From contig NW_002060956.1 in assembly GCF_000150275.1 (NCBI RefSeq), forward strand, positions 1,201,207 to 1,265,206: 64,000 nucleotides of DNA, in the 5' to 3' direction. This document shows, piece by piece, positions 47,401 to 61,379 of this stretch. A program made the translations under genes and the position numbers. Below the pieces are notes generated by a model, which was given only the letters and a program-made list of their open reading frames with translations, searched no databases and had not been told where the DNA came from. Position 1 is the stretch's first letter. Each line of letters starts with the position of its first letter. Source of the DNA: Trichoplax adhaerens. Its lineage: Eukaryota > Placozoa > Uniplacotomia > Trichoplacea > Trichoplacidae.

Positions 47401-50400
47401 TTGATATTTATACGGTACCGGTATATTTTAGAGAAAATTAGATTTTGATCGAATGCCAATATAACGGCTATTTACTTAATTTTAGATTAAATTATGAAAC
47501 CGAGCTGAAAATTCATCTCGAAAAATCGAAAGTTAAACATTATGAGGAAATTTGTGATTTAATCGAGGAGAAGATAAACAACGGTGAGTTTCTCCTTTTT
47601 GTATACCACAAACAATGAACAAGTAATTATCGATTTATATAGGTAATAATTTTCTATGCTAATATTCATCTATATGTATCTGATGTTAGTTGAAGAACCA
47701 AAGGCAATTTTGTTCTACGAATCGGATGTAATAAAAGCCTGGGAAGACTTACACAGTCGTGAAAAGAGATTTTTAAGCGACCAATCCGTAAAAGCTTGTC
47801 CTGAATTACCGGAAGTAATTGTAAGTACGATTTACGTATACTTTGTAATTAACTAGAAGAAATTTACCCTCTTAACATTGGGTTTTAATAGATATATCCT
47901 AGAATTATAGATATAACTTCCCTTAACTGAATTTCAAAAAAAATACGTTGCACTTTAATTTAAATAGCAGATTGCTGTAGAACTGTATATCAAGTATAAT
48001 TAGTCCAAGCTAATAAGAAACAATCTATCAACTACTTTAAAGTTTGCGTTATATATCACGCAAGCATGCAAACCAAAACCAAGTATCAAATGAGAGATCA
48101 TTTTTAATACATAAGCGAAAAATTCTTCTTTATCTAAATATATTTGTGAATCTAGAAAACTACACTTTCAATGTTAAGATAATTGCAAAATCGAGTAATG
48201 GTAACTCAATGGATCATGCCATATTCATCATAATTTCGTTCCAGAGCGTTCCATCTAACATAACGGTTAACTTGGTAGATAAACTAATAACCGATGTTTT
48301 CGTTAATAGTGTAATTATCTTTACTGAAATTTAGAGAAAGCCTTACTTTTGGGGGAATATACAAGAAAATGAAGTGGCAGAGTTGGGTAGATTAAATGAT
48401 GGCAAGTACCTTATAAAATGGTCTGACACAGCACAAGGAAAGAAACAAAATGAATACGTAACAAACTTACGTTTATATCTAACTCCTGGAAGAATATCTA
48501 CGTTTACGAAATTTGTTATTTATGGCAACGAGACAAAGGTACTACTGTATTGGCAATCTGAGATATTTGTCGATTTTTAAGGTTTTTTAATTTCAAACTG
48601 CGAGAATCTTGTAAAGTAATATTATTGTTGACAGAAAGCTGAAGTAGGTATGACTTGAGTCGAACCTATACAGGCGATCGCATATAAATATTATTTATCG
48701 AAATTTTTGAATAATAAAACGAAATAATAGATAATCCTAAATAAAGTATATTCTTAAGTAAATTTATAAATTGTTTTAAATGCTACTAAAATTGTCTTTC
48801 TACAATAGGGCTATTGGATCGTAAAGAAACCGACAACATACTTCCCTACCATCCAAGAACTGATTGAACATTATTCTAAAGGTGGAGGGACGCTAACGGA
48901 AAAAAATTTGTCCCTAATATCACCGATCGATAATTACCATCGTGCAGTGTGCGAACACTACTGTCTTACAAAAAAATCTGGCTATTTTATTAGAGAAGGG
49001 CTATATCGTAAAAAAAATGAACAAACTCACGTAGCTGTTACTGAAGTTACAAAACACAGCTCTGAAGACTTGATGAGTGAATTTCGTGCTATTCGATCAA
49101 ACACTCGTCAAGATAACCTTATACAAGTGCTAGATATCTTGGTAACTGATTACCAATTTAAGATTATCAGTGAATTTAAGAAAGGCATCAAGCTCTCAGA
49201 ATATTTAAGGGAACAGAAAGGTTGGTATTTAGTGTTATTTTAATCCCATTTAAAATTAAGCCTACACAAAATAGATATATCACGATAGCGAAAGTTGACA
49301 ATATTTCTATAGTTTACATTAATTTGCTTTCTTGAATAATTTTTTACTCCTTTAATCAGTAAATAAATAAATATGGTCATTTATTAGATTTAACATAAAT
49401 GTATGTCAGTGTGAAAGCAATGAATTTTAGAACCAGATAATTTTGTTATTAACTCCCACCGCCATTATTTGGTCATCATTATAGATCAACTAGGTAATTT
49501 AGAATTGCTGGACATAAGCAAGCAGGTCGCCAATGGTCTAGCTCACTTGCACGAATTGAAATGTATTCACGGTCGATTGAAGGCTAGAAGTTGCCTGTTT
49601 AACATAGATACCAAGCTAGTTAAAATCACTGGCTTCGGAACCTATAAATGTGAGTACTAAAATGAGCACTTTACAATAATTGATGGAGAAATAAACGGAT
49701 TCACTTATAGGTGGAACACACGATCTGTTCTAAAATCTGCTAAATGTCAAACGGGAATGATTTATTAAGGAGCTTTCGATCAAGCAAAATTACTCCTATT
49801 GCAGCATATACTTTTGATAACAGCAAATAATAAGTCTATTATTACAAGAGAAGAGCATCGATTTACAATTAAATACTATTTAGTTGATTAAATTATGCAG
49901 TTATTGACAATAATCGGATTGCAAAAGATCACAGACAAAACTCCTACATATTATTCGGGGTTAGAGTGCTGCATTATCTAATAATGCAACAAATTTTATG
50001 TTACTATGGCGCTATAAAATTGATAGCAGGGTATTAAATTAAACTGTCTAGAATATTAAATTGACCATAAAAATTATCAAACAAGTTGATTTACAATGTT
50101 TTAGATTCCAGATAGAGCAGGTTCAGTAGGTGATATAAGTCATAGCAAAGCTTTGTCTTTAGTAATTGGTAATATCTCAAGTTTAAAATAATCAAAATAA
50201 CGCGCACAGGTTAAAGTATAAAAGAGAATAAATATTAAGCGTAGCCTAAAAGAAACTAGTAGCCACTTATGTCTTACCAACAGTGCTACCGGCTAGTGTT
50301 AACAACTATTTCTGTTGAACTACAGTCCATATCCATGACATAGCGTAAGTAATTGTCTATTATAGTCTACCGATAGCGGAAATCTGTATGAGAAGTTCAG

Positions 50401-51319
50401 TAATTCATGGAAGCTAGAATCTGTATGTATTAAGCTACGATAAACATCGAGATATCAATAGAAGGACTTATTTCACCTGGATTAGACAGATAGTGAGGAA
50501 GTTATGAGAAAAATTTATTAATACATGGAAGCAAGTAGCAAGTTAGACCTCTATAAACTTCTGCAGTAAAGCTGCGATACTTAAATTCTTTCCATTAACT
50601 TCATTAGAAGATATGATAGACTCCTTAATGTTTGTAATAATACAACTATTTTATCCTTCGTCTTAACTTTTAATATTATCTATTTTGCCGTTAGTATCCA
50701 ATAAAAACTTTACCTTCTGTAATCGCAATTTGCAATGCACTTGTCGCACTATATTTCTCTAAGACAAACAAATACGCATAGAGTTGTGAGACTAACGTCT
50801 CGACATCACAGTGTTTGTCACTTTAACCTCACTCGCTCTGACCAATACATACTTGTGGAAATTGGATAAAATTGTTAAAAACTATATAAGTTTGATTACG
50901 CGAATTATCACCATCGAATTCCGATTCTTAATTATTTTCTGTTTAATGTAGTCATGTCTAAACAAGAGCTAGAATCCATTAAGGAACTTCGATGGATATC
51001 GCCCGAAGTTTTATTAGATAATGAATTCTCAGTAGAATCCGATCGATGGAGCTTTGGTATAACCTGGTGGGAAATATTTAACTTTGGCACGTTACCCTAT
51101 TACCACTATAAAGACGATACACAAAAAATTCAACGAGAGATAGCAGCGAAAAAATTCCCTGAAAGGACTGACAGGATGAACAAAAATTATTATGAATTCG
51201 TACAGTTATGTTGCGATAAACATAAAGAGAATCGAATAACTATTCAAGCTATTGTCAATAGCTTGCAAAATTGTGATCCAGATGCTCCAAATTTTGCAAT
51301 TACTCAATTCAAGTTTTAA
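41469..51319 (+). CDS. FES/FER-like F-BAR/SH2 tyrosine pseudokinase
   Basis: Paralogue of the minus-strand FES/FER gene. Proposed exons: 41469-41642, 44046-44497, 44810-44863, 44979-45050, 45696-45998, 46107-46190, 46321-46358, 46867-46902, 46921-46973, 47125-47210, 47486-47583, 47690-47820, 48335-48538, 48809-49220, 49431-49649, 50952-51319, giving about 927 aa. An F-BAR-like helical part covers 1-208. A Tyr-rich linker and coiled coils run to about 525. The SH2 domain (about 531-620, PYFWGNIQ) has YLIKWS, with Lys555 at the FLVR arginine. The kinase-like domain (about 643-927) has no glycine loop, VAVT (T673) for VAVK, HGRLKARS (779-786) for [11 protein letters not shown] (800-802) for DFG, and SPE for APE. 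DRWSFG keeps the fold. It should not phosphorylate and probably does not bind phosphotyrosine. The exons at 44.8, 46.3 and 46.87-46.97 kb are the least certain. Confidence 0.8.
42755..43009 (+). mobile_element. LTR-like sequence, boundaries uncertain
   Basis: In the first intron of the pseudokinase gene, TATAAATA at 42828-42835 is followed 108 bases later by AATAAA at 42936-42941, the order seen in an LTR. A TGTACG... start and ...TTACA end can be proposed. No target-site duplication is seen (CATAA against AACTA), so this is weaker than the candidate at 38.9 kb and may be chance. Confidence 0.2.
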
Positions 51320-54300
51320 TTGGATATTTCTGATTATTTTGTTAGAATCATTACAGTATTTGAATTTCTGTTTACATGCCTTACAACGCTCAAAGCAAAC
51401 GTCTGGTAATCGTCAATTCAATGCAAAATGATAGGGACACGATTTTGCTCTATACATTTACTTGTCTAGATACTAGTCTGTTAGTATATGCCGTGCGTTA
51501 AAGCGTTGGCAGACTTTGTTTTTAAAGCAATTAGCATAGTTACAGGCTTAAAATCCTTTAGTGTCATTTGTACTATCACATCGAAAATCTATGTAGTTTA
51601 TGCTTCATTCTGTAGATCTTTAATTGTAATTAATATTCTCTCTTAGAATTGTTACTAATTCATTGGCTATATCTAGCTAGCTACTGTAATTATCCTTCTA
51701 GAAAGGAGGAGTTTATTTGAATAGACATTATAACTGGCCATAGTTAAATATTCGATACTGAAGTAAGACTCAAGGATATCGCTACCAAATTGATTGATCA
51801 CGCCTAGACTACAATCTGAACATTTACAGTTATAGACTTTCCAGAGTGATTAATCAGCAGTCAGTTATTGTAACAACGAGTACATATAACTACCGCACAA
51901 TTGTCGAATTTATTAATAACTAACTAGCTTGGCCCTGCATGCCTCACCGCAGATAACATACTAGATATAGACTTTTGATTTTTACTTGATAGATGAGAAA
52001 CATCTAACACAAATGTAAAACCTTTTTGGTGTCACTTTTAGATTCTCTCTTAAAATTTATTCAAAAGATAGCATGATATAACTTTAACCAACAATTGAAC
52101 ATTAAAAGGATTAGCATCGATATTTTCTATCACCCATTAAACGGAACTATTAATAAAAGGGCTGGTATGCGTACTTGAAAATGTAGGTAGTCATTTTATA
52201 AAACCTTTTAGAAATCAACTGTACAAAAATTGCTTTAACAGAAATAACTCTTTTTATATTAATGATAATTAACTACCTGTACTGCATAACATAGATTTCT
52301 GAAAGCCAATGAATGTCTAGAGCTAGAGCAGATTGACTAAACGTTTGCTAAACACGATGACGACAATAGGCTTAAAGCGTCTAGTTTTTAGCAAAAGTAG
52401 ATCAAAAATGCATATGTAGTGATCATTAATTTGTAGATTATACTATCGCTATTCAAAATTTAATGTGCAGCTCTAGCTGATAGCAAATTTAATGGGCTAT
52501 CTATTGCGAGGTTGATAATTATAGGCTACAGCAGTAATTGCCTACCTACAATCGTTTAAAATCCAAGGAAAGAAATTATCCTTTCTATGAGTAACTACTT
52601 GATAGGTTACGGGATAGCCTTCTTGGTAGTAAGTCTAATAACCAACCTATTCCAAAGACTGTCAAGATAAGTCGAAAGCAGTCACTACATATAATTTTTA
52701 AAAAGGCAGGCAAAAATGTTATTCTTACAATCATTATTCATTAGTATTAACCAATAAGCCTATCCAATAAATAACTATATTCGATTACTTAATCTTATGT
52801 ATACTATAGAATTCATAGCTTATTTTTATTAGAATCATTTACAGTAATATATTTATGGAATAGTAAGTAATCTATTCAAAATTTTGCTACATCACCAGCT
52901 AGAATAGCGCTTTCCTGGTATAATTTACTCCAATTGATGTAAGAATGATTAGCTCTATTAGTTCTTTGATGTTCGTAACATCATCGTTATGATACTGTAT
53001 AGTAAATCTTCCATTTCTACTAATAAAGTTAAGAAATTAACAGGGATTATTTGCTCTAGACGCCATCAGAGCTTTTTGATTATTCTTATCCGATTCATTT
53101 TGTAATTAATTATAGGGTAAACTTGGGTAGATCTATTACATCATATAAAGAATGTTTGTGAATGCTTGTCTTCTGTTAATATAAACTGTAATTTGATTTA
53201 TAATATTATTTTTCGGAGAATTCTTAAAATTCATAGCATTATTACTCATATGTGTGTAGAGTACTTTTTGGATACATTTATTTCACCTATTTTTTACTTG
53301 GTGTTTTACCCAGAGGATTATTCAGACGAGGTATCAGCCCAGTAGTAATTGCTATTATCTATATACTAGGCATTTAATTTATGTTAGTTACTATACTTTC
53401 AGTATCTTAAATGTATACATATAAATTTATGTATTTCTTACGAAGTTTGAAAGTGATTTCAAATTAAAAGTACTAATGGTTAGTTGATGCAAATAACATG
53501 ATATAGGTAAATAGTATTCAATTTATTATAACAATCACTCGAAAGGAAAGCACGAATTTAGTAAATGCGTTTAAACATCCAATTCTCTGTGTATCTTGTA
53601 GTTCTTATTTTGTATACTGAAGTATTACTATAATGGAAACGAGTTTAGATTCAGATAAACCTAAATTAAATATGCAATAAACACTACAACTGCAATGCAA
53701 TTATAACAATTGTTAAATTTCTTTCTATTCACTGCTTATTTAGAATATTCTTACAACAACCACCACTGTACCAGGTATTTAAGGCAGAAAGAAATTATAA
53801 CCATTTCCTGTCATATACTATAACATAATGACCATGATTGATGTTTCCATAGCTACATGTTATTTGATAATTTTGAAATAATATTCCAAGTAAATACATA
53901 TTACAACCTTCATGAGTGTATAACCTGGCGTAATTTACAGTTTTAAACATACTTCGTATCTTCGTTGCTCCTCTATTCCTTAATACTTTTTATTTAATCT
54001 GCAATAAGAAAAATGCGATATTTTAGCATAAGTATCTACTTATGTATCCGCATTATTGCAATTAAATAGATGTTATTTATATTTATGCACTACTGAAGCA
54101 GGTGTGTAATAGTGGCAAAACTTTATCAAGGTCGTACATTATTCGAAGGTAGAATAACAATCCATTAATACTACTTATCATTATAGTATATTTAAATCAA
54201 GACTAAATAGCTGATCTACAATTTTCCGCAATCCCTACGGTGCCGAAAGAATTGATGAGTAAAGCACTAAATATTTTTTCAATGGGGTCAAGACACTATT

Positions 54301-54659
54301 TAGTCCGCTAATTGCTTGCAAATAGTGGTAATTTACTTTATAAGATTATTGAATAAGTTGATCCTTGTGCAAAATCTTTTGTGGAGTATCGCCTACCCAA
54401 TCGTAAATACATGTATTTACTATTCAATTTCATGCTTATCGAATAGTATATCGATATTATTAGTTATTCAATTACATAATGCTACATATGGTTTCATATG
54501 GTTGCATTCTGTACCTTATTTATCCATCATGATAATTACATAATCGAATTTTAAAATAAGAATTCTCAGATTACTGTTAGGGTACAGGAAAGATATCTAT
54601 CTTCGAACATAAGAATACGATTTAATTTGATATCAGAGTTAAAACCACGCACATAAGTT

Positions 54660-55085
54660 ATTTCTTAATATCATGGTATGATAAACTTTCCATTCAGCGC
54701 GTACTTATTATTACCTCCTTCATCATAACATCATAGTTATTCTAATTACATTTAATATTATCAATTATAATTACGTCTATCGTAAAATATGTAATAAAAT
54801 TATACTCTTTATTATAGATTAGAATCAGTCAGCCAACCGTTGATTCATCATTTTTGTGGTTATGTATGGTAATATGATGCCTGAGTTTAAATGCTCACAG
54901 AAGTTATTATCTTAATATCCTAATATAAACTTTTCATTCAACGGATGATTATTGCTACTTCTGTCATCATAGCATGACAGTTATTGTAACTGCAATTAAC
55001 GTAATCAATAGTGTTAATCACCTCCATCAAAAAATATTCTCTTTACCGTATATTAGAATCAGTCGGTCAACTGTTGATTGTCTAC
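54660..55085. repeat. Two-copy tandem repeat, ~228-bp unit
   Basis: 'ATTAGAATCAGTC' followed by a 'CAACCGTTGATT/CAACTGTTGATT' segment occurs at about 54822 and 55050. Upstream parts also match in order, such as 'CTTAATATC.T..TATAAACTTT' followed by 'CATTCA'. Several substitutions and small indels separate the copies. Confidence 0.7.
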
Positions 55086-55369
55086 ATGGTTAAAATATCC
55101 TGTTTATTTAATGTAGAATTACGGTTGAATACTGCTTGTATCATCAAATTGTTGGTTTCTTCTGCTGCAGAATTAATGCAATCCGCTGTGTTGTGCAATA
55201 ATGTTTTTTCGATGACATTGTTGACGTACTGTAGCATAAGATAAAAGGAGCTTTTTCGGTGAATACTTTTATGATTTAAATTCGGCTCCTTATTTACAAT
55301 ATTTGATGATATCGGTGTACGTGAGTGTTTGCGAGTGCAATTAAACATATTGTTTAACTGCTTATTTAA

Positions 55370-55640
55370 TTCCAAATTGTAGGCTATAGATTATAACGTA
55401 TACACAAGATGCCATCAGATTATACCGTGGCATAGGAAGAGACTATAATTAACGTTAATAATCTGGTGCTACGTTTCTTGCTATAACGTATAATAGTACA
55501 CCTGTTGATTCTAAGTTTTATTGCAAATTATAGGCTGCAAACTGTACGCAAAATACCATCGGATTATATTGTATAATTTACGCGTATACCATGATATAAA
55601 AAGAGACTAAATATAGCTAATGTTAGCAAGTTGATAATGT
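55370..55640. repeat. Two-copy tandem repeat, ~164-bp unit
   Basis: The segments 'AAATTGTAGGCTATAGA' (55374) and 'AAATTATAGGCTGCAAA' (about 55538) each continue through an 'ATGCCATCAGATTATA/ATACCATCGGATTATA' part and an 'AAGAGACTA' part. Confidence 0.7.
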
Positions 55641-58099
55641 AAGCTTGCTATTCTCTTCCAATTCTCGTAAGCTATGTGTAATTTTATACGTATGATCAAT
55701 ATCATTCAATATTTTTTCTTAAAAATCTAAAGCTTAGAGATTGATATATTGACAAAGAGCTAAATCTCAATGGATGAGGTAATAGCAGTGAGTATCTGAC
55801 TGTCGTGAACACGATACTTTCAGAGGAAGATATCACCTTGCATTCATATAGAAAAGATATAATCAACTATTGATGCTATTAGTGAAGGCAAATACCTAAA
55901 TTAGTCATTGCCGGAGATTTGCAATCATTGGTTGATGAGAAATTAGTTGAACAATCTTTAAGGATTATACCGTAGAGTAGTAAACAGCCTTAATAATCTT
56001 TCAAGCAAATTAATCAACAGCACCCTGCTGCTTGTTACCTAGTTCAATCTTATTTTCGAAAACCTCAAATATTGAGCTATTAATGCCATTAATAAAGACT
56101 AAATACCTATTTCTGGTTTGCAAAATTAACAATAAATAAATACTAACTGTAGAAAAGGGTTTTCTATAAATATAGTCATAGCTTAAGCTAATTTGAGCGG
56201 CCATACATACCGATGACTACCTTAATAGTATCCTGGCACTTATTATTCTAATTCTGTGTTGTAACCCTAAATTTCGGACATACAATCACTAATTCTGATA
56301 TGCCTTGAGATCAAATGCAATTTACAGAAGGCTCTCGATTAGTATCTGAGGAATATTCGTGAGTATAGAAGATTTTGAGATAGCTCCTATTCTCGATAGG
56401 CTCAATTAGCAGAAACAATAGTACTGTAACTATTCAGCTGAAATATTAATCTAGACTTTAGATTCTAGGTTGGATTTGCTGATATGCTTAAGACTAACCT
56501 AACTCTAAATTCGCCAGTTATATGGTAGATCGGTATTATTCTTAGCTATAATATAAATAAGAAGAACCCATTGCTTCGTATCTATCAAGATAAAGCATGG
56601 AGAAAGACTTTAAAGGCTATTATCGATTTCTTTTACATACTCAAAATTACTCTAGCTCTAAATTTGCTGACCAGGTTGTGAGATTCTTCACGATAATATA
56701 ACACATACTGTCAGCATTAATAGAATCATTAACGAATAATTGTTTATGATAATATCATTAATTTTTAAACCACTCCCATTAGTTTGTTTACTTATGATAT
56801 TAAGTATTTTTTGATTGAATGTGAGCAGTAAAACTAATTTAAGCTATTGCCGCTGAATATTAATGGTCGGTAATATATTTGAAGTTCTCGATAAGAATGA
56901 CTAAACATAATCTTTAGTCGAAACTAAGGGTCGGTATGGTAATCAAAGTCTCTCTTAACATCTGTACTACTTGGTCAACAAAGTAAATTTAAATTTAGTA
57001 TACAGATAAATAGAGACAAATAAATAAGATATGATTACGTGATCCATAAGGTCTAATCAAATATTCTATAGATCAAACTGGTTTAGTCGTGTTTATATGT
57101 TCGATTATGAAGCCTATCATTATTTTTTCTAAATAATATCAGAAATATAAGAAAAACGGTCTATTGCCGCTATGGATTTCTTGCAAAGTAACGGCTCATG
57201 TCCTTCCATACTTTAGGAAAGAATCTCTAGCAAGTTTTGAAGCATATATATTACAGCAAATGATAAGACTTCGCTCATAAGTGAATTATTTTTTCCTTTA
57301 TAATATTTTTAGCTTCATTTCCTTCATAGTTCGCAATAAAACTAATTCCCTGTAGCTGGTTTCTATTAAAAGACACGAAATAAATTTTCACCTGTAGCTG
57401 AGTTTTTTATCCATTGCGCTATTTCGATAACCCTAAATCATGATTAAAAACCTACATTTATACAGCATAGAAAAAATGGTCGAGAGAATTAATGCATAAA
57501 GTTGTATGTATACAACATCATGTATCATGATGAAGGTTATTGACTGGAAACTACATCGTGGTACATATGCATTCTGCAAATATTAATATGAAATAATGTT
57601 TGTGATGATGAATGCAAAGAAATTACAACTTGCTTATAATTTTATAGTATGCTTATATTTATTTAATTTTTATAAAACAGGAACGTGCTGACTGCAGTCT
57701 GTTGACTTGCTCCTAATAGTAATGCATCTTAATAGAATATTTCGATCTCATTGCTGGTAGAGCAAAGTTTTCTATTGTATGCTAAAGTACTCGGTCTATC
57801 ATTAGTATTGTCTCTTAAGTAATTTTAATCCATTAATAAAAGATATATTACTCAATTGCTTGAACGATGTAAGACTCCAATCCAACAATAAACGTGTTTC
57901 ATCATGGTAACAGATTATGTTGACATTGAATTGTTATCCCTATATCACTCATGTCCGGAAATTAATCCATAACGGTCATAATATGAATGTTCTACAATAA
58001 AATAGCAGACACTATTGAAAAAGTCTGCATGCGAATAACATTGTTCAGAATTCTTAACTATAGATATCTTATGATATGTACACTGTACAGTATGCAATG

Positions 58100-58895
58100 T
58101 CAGGAATCGCAATATTTCCGAAAATTGTTGTGCCTTAAATATCGACATGACCTAAGGCTCGTATATCCTTATCTAGACTATATTTTAACCATCACGAACG
58201 ATAGTCAGAATACAGTGCAAGAATTTGCATAATTAGATTATTTCTGCCTGTTAATGGCTAGATAATAATCATCTTTAAGATATATGGATGCATACAACTT
58301 TTCAAACCAGATCAGTTCATCATTAATTATTTCAAGAAGAAATTGAAATCAGACTCGTCGTCGAATATCCATAGTATGATATCATTGCAGAAATAAACAT
58401 GAACGACAGTTAATTGACGTAAAGCCATGGATGATCCTCTTATTAAACTACCTCTAATAACTTATTTCATGGGATTAAATACCGGAAATTCTTGCGTAGA
58501 TAATAATTCTAATGATCGACGTGACCTTAGGTGTATGCACGCGTATAACCTAATCTGGGCCATATTTCAACCATCGCAAATAGTAGTCAGAATTATAGCA
58601 CAAGAATTTGTACAATCATGTTATTGCAGCTTGTTAATGGCAATATGGTAATTGTTTTTAAGATGAGTGAATGTGCAAAACAGCTCAAATCAGATCATTT
58701 CATTATTGACTGTTTCCGTAGGGCTATAGGTTCAGAATGGACGTAAAGAAATTGAAATTAGATTCGTCGTCAAATATCTGTAGCGTGATATTGATACAGA
58801 AATGAATATGAAGGACATTTACATAAAACAAGGTCACGGATTATCCTCTTATTAAATTACCTTCAATCACTTATTTTATACCATTAAATACCAGA
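58100..58895. repeat. Tandem duplication, ~409-bp unit
   Basis: 'AGAAATTGAAATCAGACTCG' near 58338 recurs as 'AGAAATTGAAATTAGATTCG' near 58747. The matches extend both ways, including 'CCTCTTATTAAACTACCT' or a variant, 'CATTAAATACC', and a 'GTCAGAAT...CAAGAATTTG' segment. This is the longest repeat unit in the region. Confidence 0.75.
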
Positions 58896-59849
58896 AATTT
58901 TTGACTTGGAAAACAGTTATAAAGGGTTAATAGAATAGCAGAATAGTAATTTACACTTCTTTTTATCGTAGTTTGGTCATAAATAGGCGTCAATTACCAA
59001 CTGGATCATGATGTGCAATTGTCCTATTAGCTTTTCCTGTAGAAACTCAAGAGAAATAGGCATGAATGATAGCTCAGCTCAATTATTAATTAATCGCAGA
59101 ATATCACTGTATAATTAATCCTCTAAGCAACATTGGATTGGAATGCAAAATATAGATATTATAAAGACTTGAAGCAACCTTATTAACTAATTTAATTAGA
59201 ATGGGTGTGCATATCATACTGAAACAGTTTAAGGCATGTTTCAAAAGTATTTATTACCTATATTCTGAAGGCCAATTTCTCAGTCTATTTTGTGAGGATT
59301 GTACGTCATTATTTTAGTACATTACTTTATTTCGTATCTTATAGAAATAGATGTATGGAATATGAATATAGAGACAGTAAAGGCTTGAAATATACTTATT
59401 AAGTCATAGAATTAGTATCAGGTTAAAGATATATTAAAAAACAACCTTGTGGCTTCTTTCTGCGATCTTAATCGAACTGTATCTGATCTCCATTTTTAAG
59501 ATCAATTTACACTTAGTCTATTTTATACGGATTATATGTCATCATTTCGAGATATCACCGTATATCATATCCTCTAAGGAATGTCGATCTAGAAATAAAA
59601 TAGAGACAGACTAAGGGCTTGGAATAAACTTATTCAGTAATTGAGTTAGTAAGAAAGTATTTGGTTCTAAAAAGCATTTTAATCCTAGCTGTTAAATGAT
59701 CTTCATTCTTATTAAAGTACATTTGGATACACTCAGCCTTCTTTACTCATTCAGAATGTATCTCATCATTTGGCCATTATTAAGAATCGTTTTGTTATTT
59801 CTCGTGAATATTATTTCTCATTATGTGCTTTTGATTGACCTTGGACAGT

Positions 59850-60345
59850 AACTTACCGATAGCCTAAAAGTGTATACCTATTAAACTATAAGATGCTTCT
59901 TTATTATTAGCATTTTCTTAACCTCATTATGCAACGTTCCATAACCTATACTAGTCATAAATTATTGGAAGATGATTGTTCTCATCGGGTTATTTCGATA
60001 GACCTTACACAGTAGCTTGTCAACAACATAAAAGTAATTCCTATTACAGTATAAAATACTTCTTCGCTATTATCAACATTTTCTCAAGCTCATGATACAA
60101 GTTATATAACCTAGATTAGTAATAAATTATAAATATTGGAAGATTAATGTGTGTTGTCATCAGTTGTGTACGATGCATCTGCTATGCAGTAGTTTGTCAA
60201 TAATATAAATGTATAATCCTATTTAACTATAAAATACTTCTATATGATCAGCATTTTCTTATAATGCAATATTCCATAAGCTGATCTAGTAATAAATCAT
60301 TGGAAGACGATTGTTTACAATCAATGGATGACTATACTATCACCT
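59850..60345. repeat. Three-copy tandem repeat, ~170-bp unit
   Basis: 'CTATAA.AT(A/G)CTTCT' occurs near 59885, 60050 and 60225. Each is followed by a 'CATTTTCT' part, an 'AACCTA..CTAGT/ATAAATTAT' part and a 'TTGGAAGA' part. Copy spacing is about 166 and 174 bp. Confidence 0.7.
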
Positions 60346-61379
60346 ATCTGATGATAGTAAATTAGAAGCATTCAGCAACCCATACTTTCATAAGATCTTT
60401 AATTGGAATTTCACCAGACTCTTTCAATCATCTCTATCGATAGTATAAATCCAAATTGGCTAACACCAGAGCATACTAATTCAACGATTTCCTTCTCTGA
60501 TGATGACGTAGTTGTACTAATTAATCCTCAATATAGAAAGGCTAAGAATGGATTAGACAATGATGACAATAATCGGCTTAACCTATGGCGTCTATGCCTG
60601 ACTACGGTATACAATCGTAATGATATACAGAGTCGGGAAAGAATTCTATACATTGCTAATTGCAATAATATATAGTTAGAGCAAATAGGGGAAAAACTGC
60701 GGCCAACATCAATAGAGAGTGCTCAGATTGGTCTTATTATGACGGCTAGAGGAAAAGACAAAAGTAATTATGCATATCCATCCTTACATTATCATGTAAA
60801 AGCCTTCTAAATATGCAAGACTACCGATAAGGACAAGGTAGATAGACTACAATTCAACTGAATCACAAGAGGAATAATAACTTTATCTACTCTACTGGGG
60901 TTAGTATTCTAAACATTAGTCAGCGAAACGATAAAAGAGACGGAGAAAAAAAAGTTATAGTCCTGCCATTAATTTTATCGATTGAACTTGGATTTCTCAA
61001 CTAGATCGATTAGTGTCGCTAATTAAAATGATTGCTCATCAGTATTAATAACTGCCAAGATAATCTACTTTGCAATATCACCGGTCTAAATTTACTATTC
61101 AATCGAATAAATCATCAGCAACTTATTGTCTTCATAACTGTAAGTAAACTTTTTCATCACTTCTACATGTATTCGTCGACGATTTTACTTGTAGGATATC
61201 AATCATTCTCTTGTATTACTGATTACGATCTATTCTTATTCGACTTTTTCCAAATTTCTCCAAATATTCAATCATGACTAAGCCAGCTAAATCATTTATA
61301 ACGATCGTTCTTTTATGCCCAATAAACTTTATTTTTCCTATAGGCTAGCAAGCTATTCTGTTCTATATCATCGTCGATT

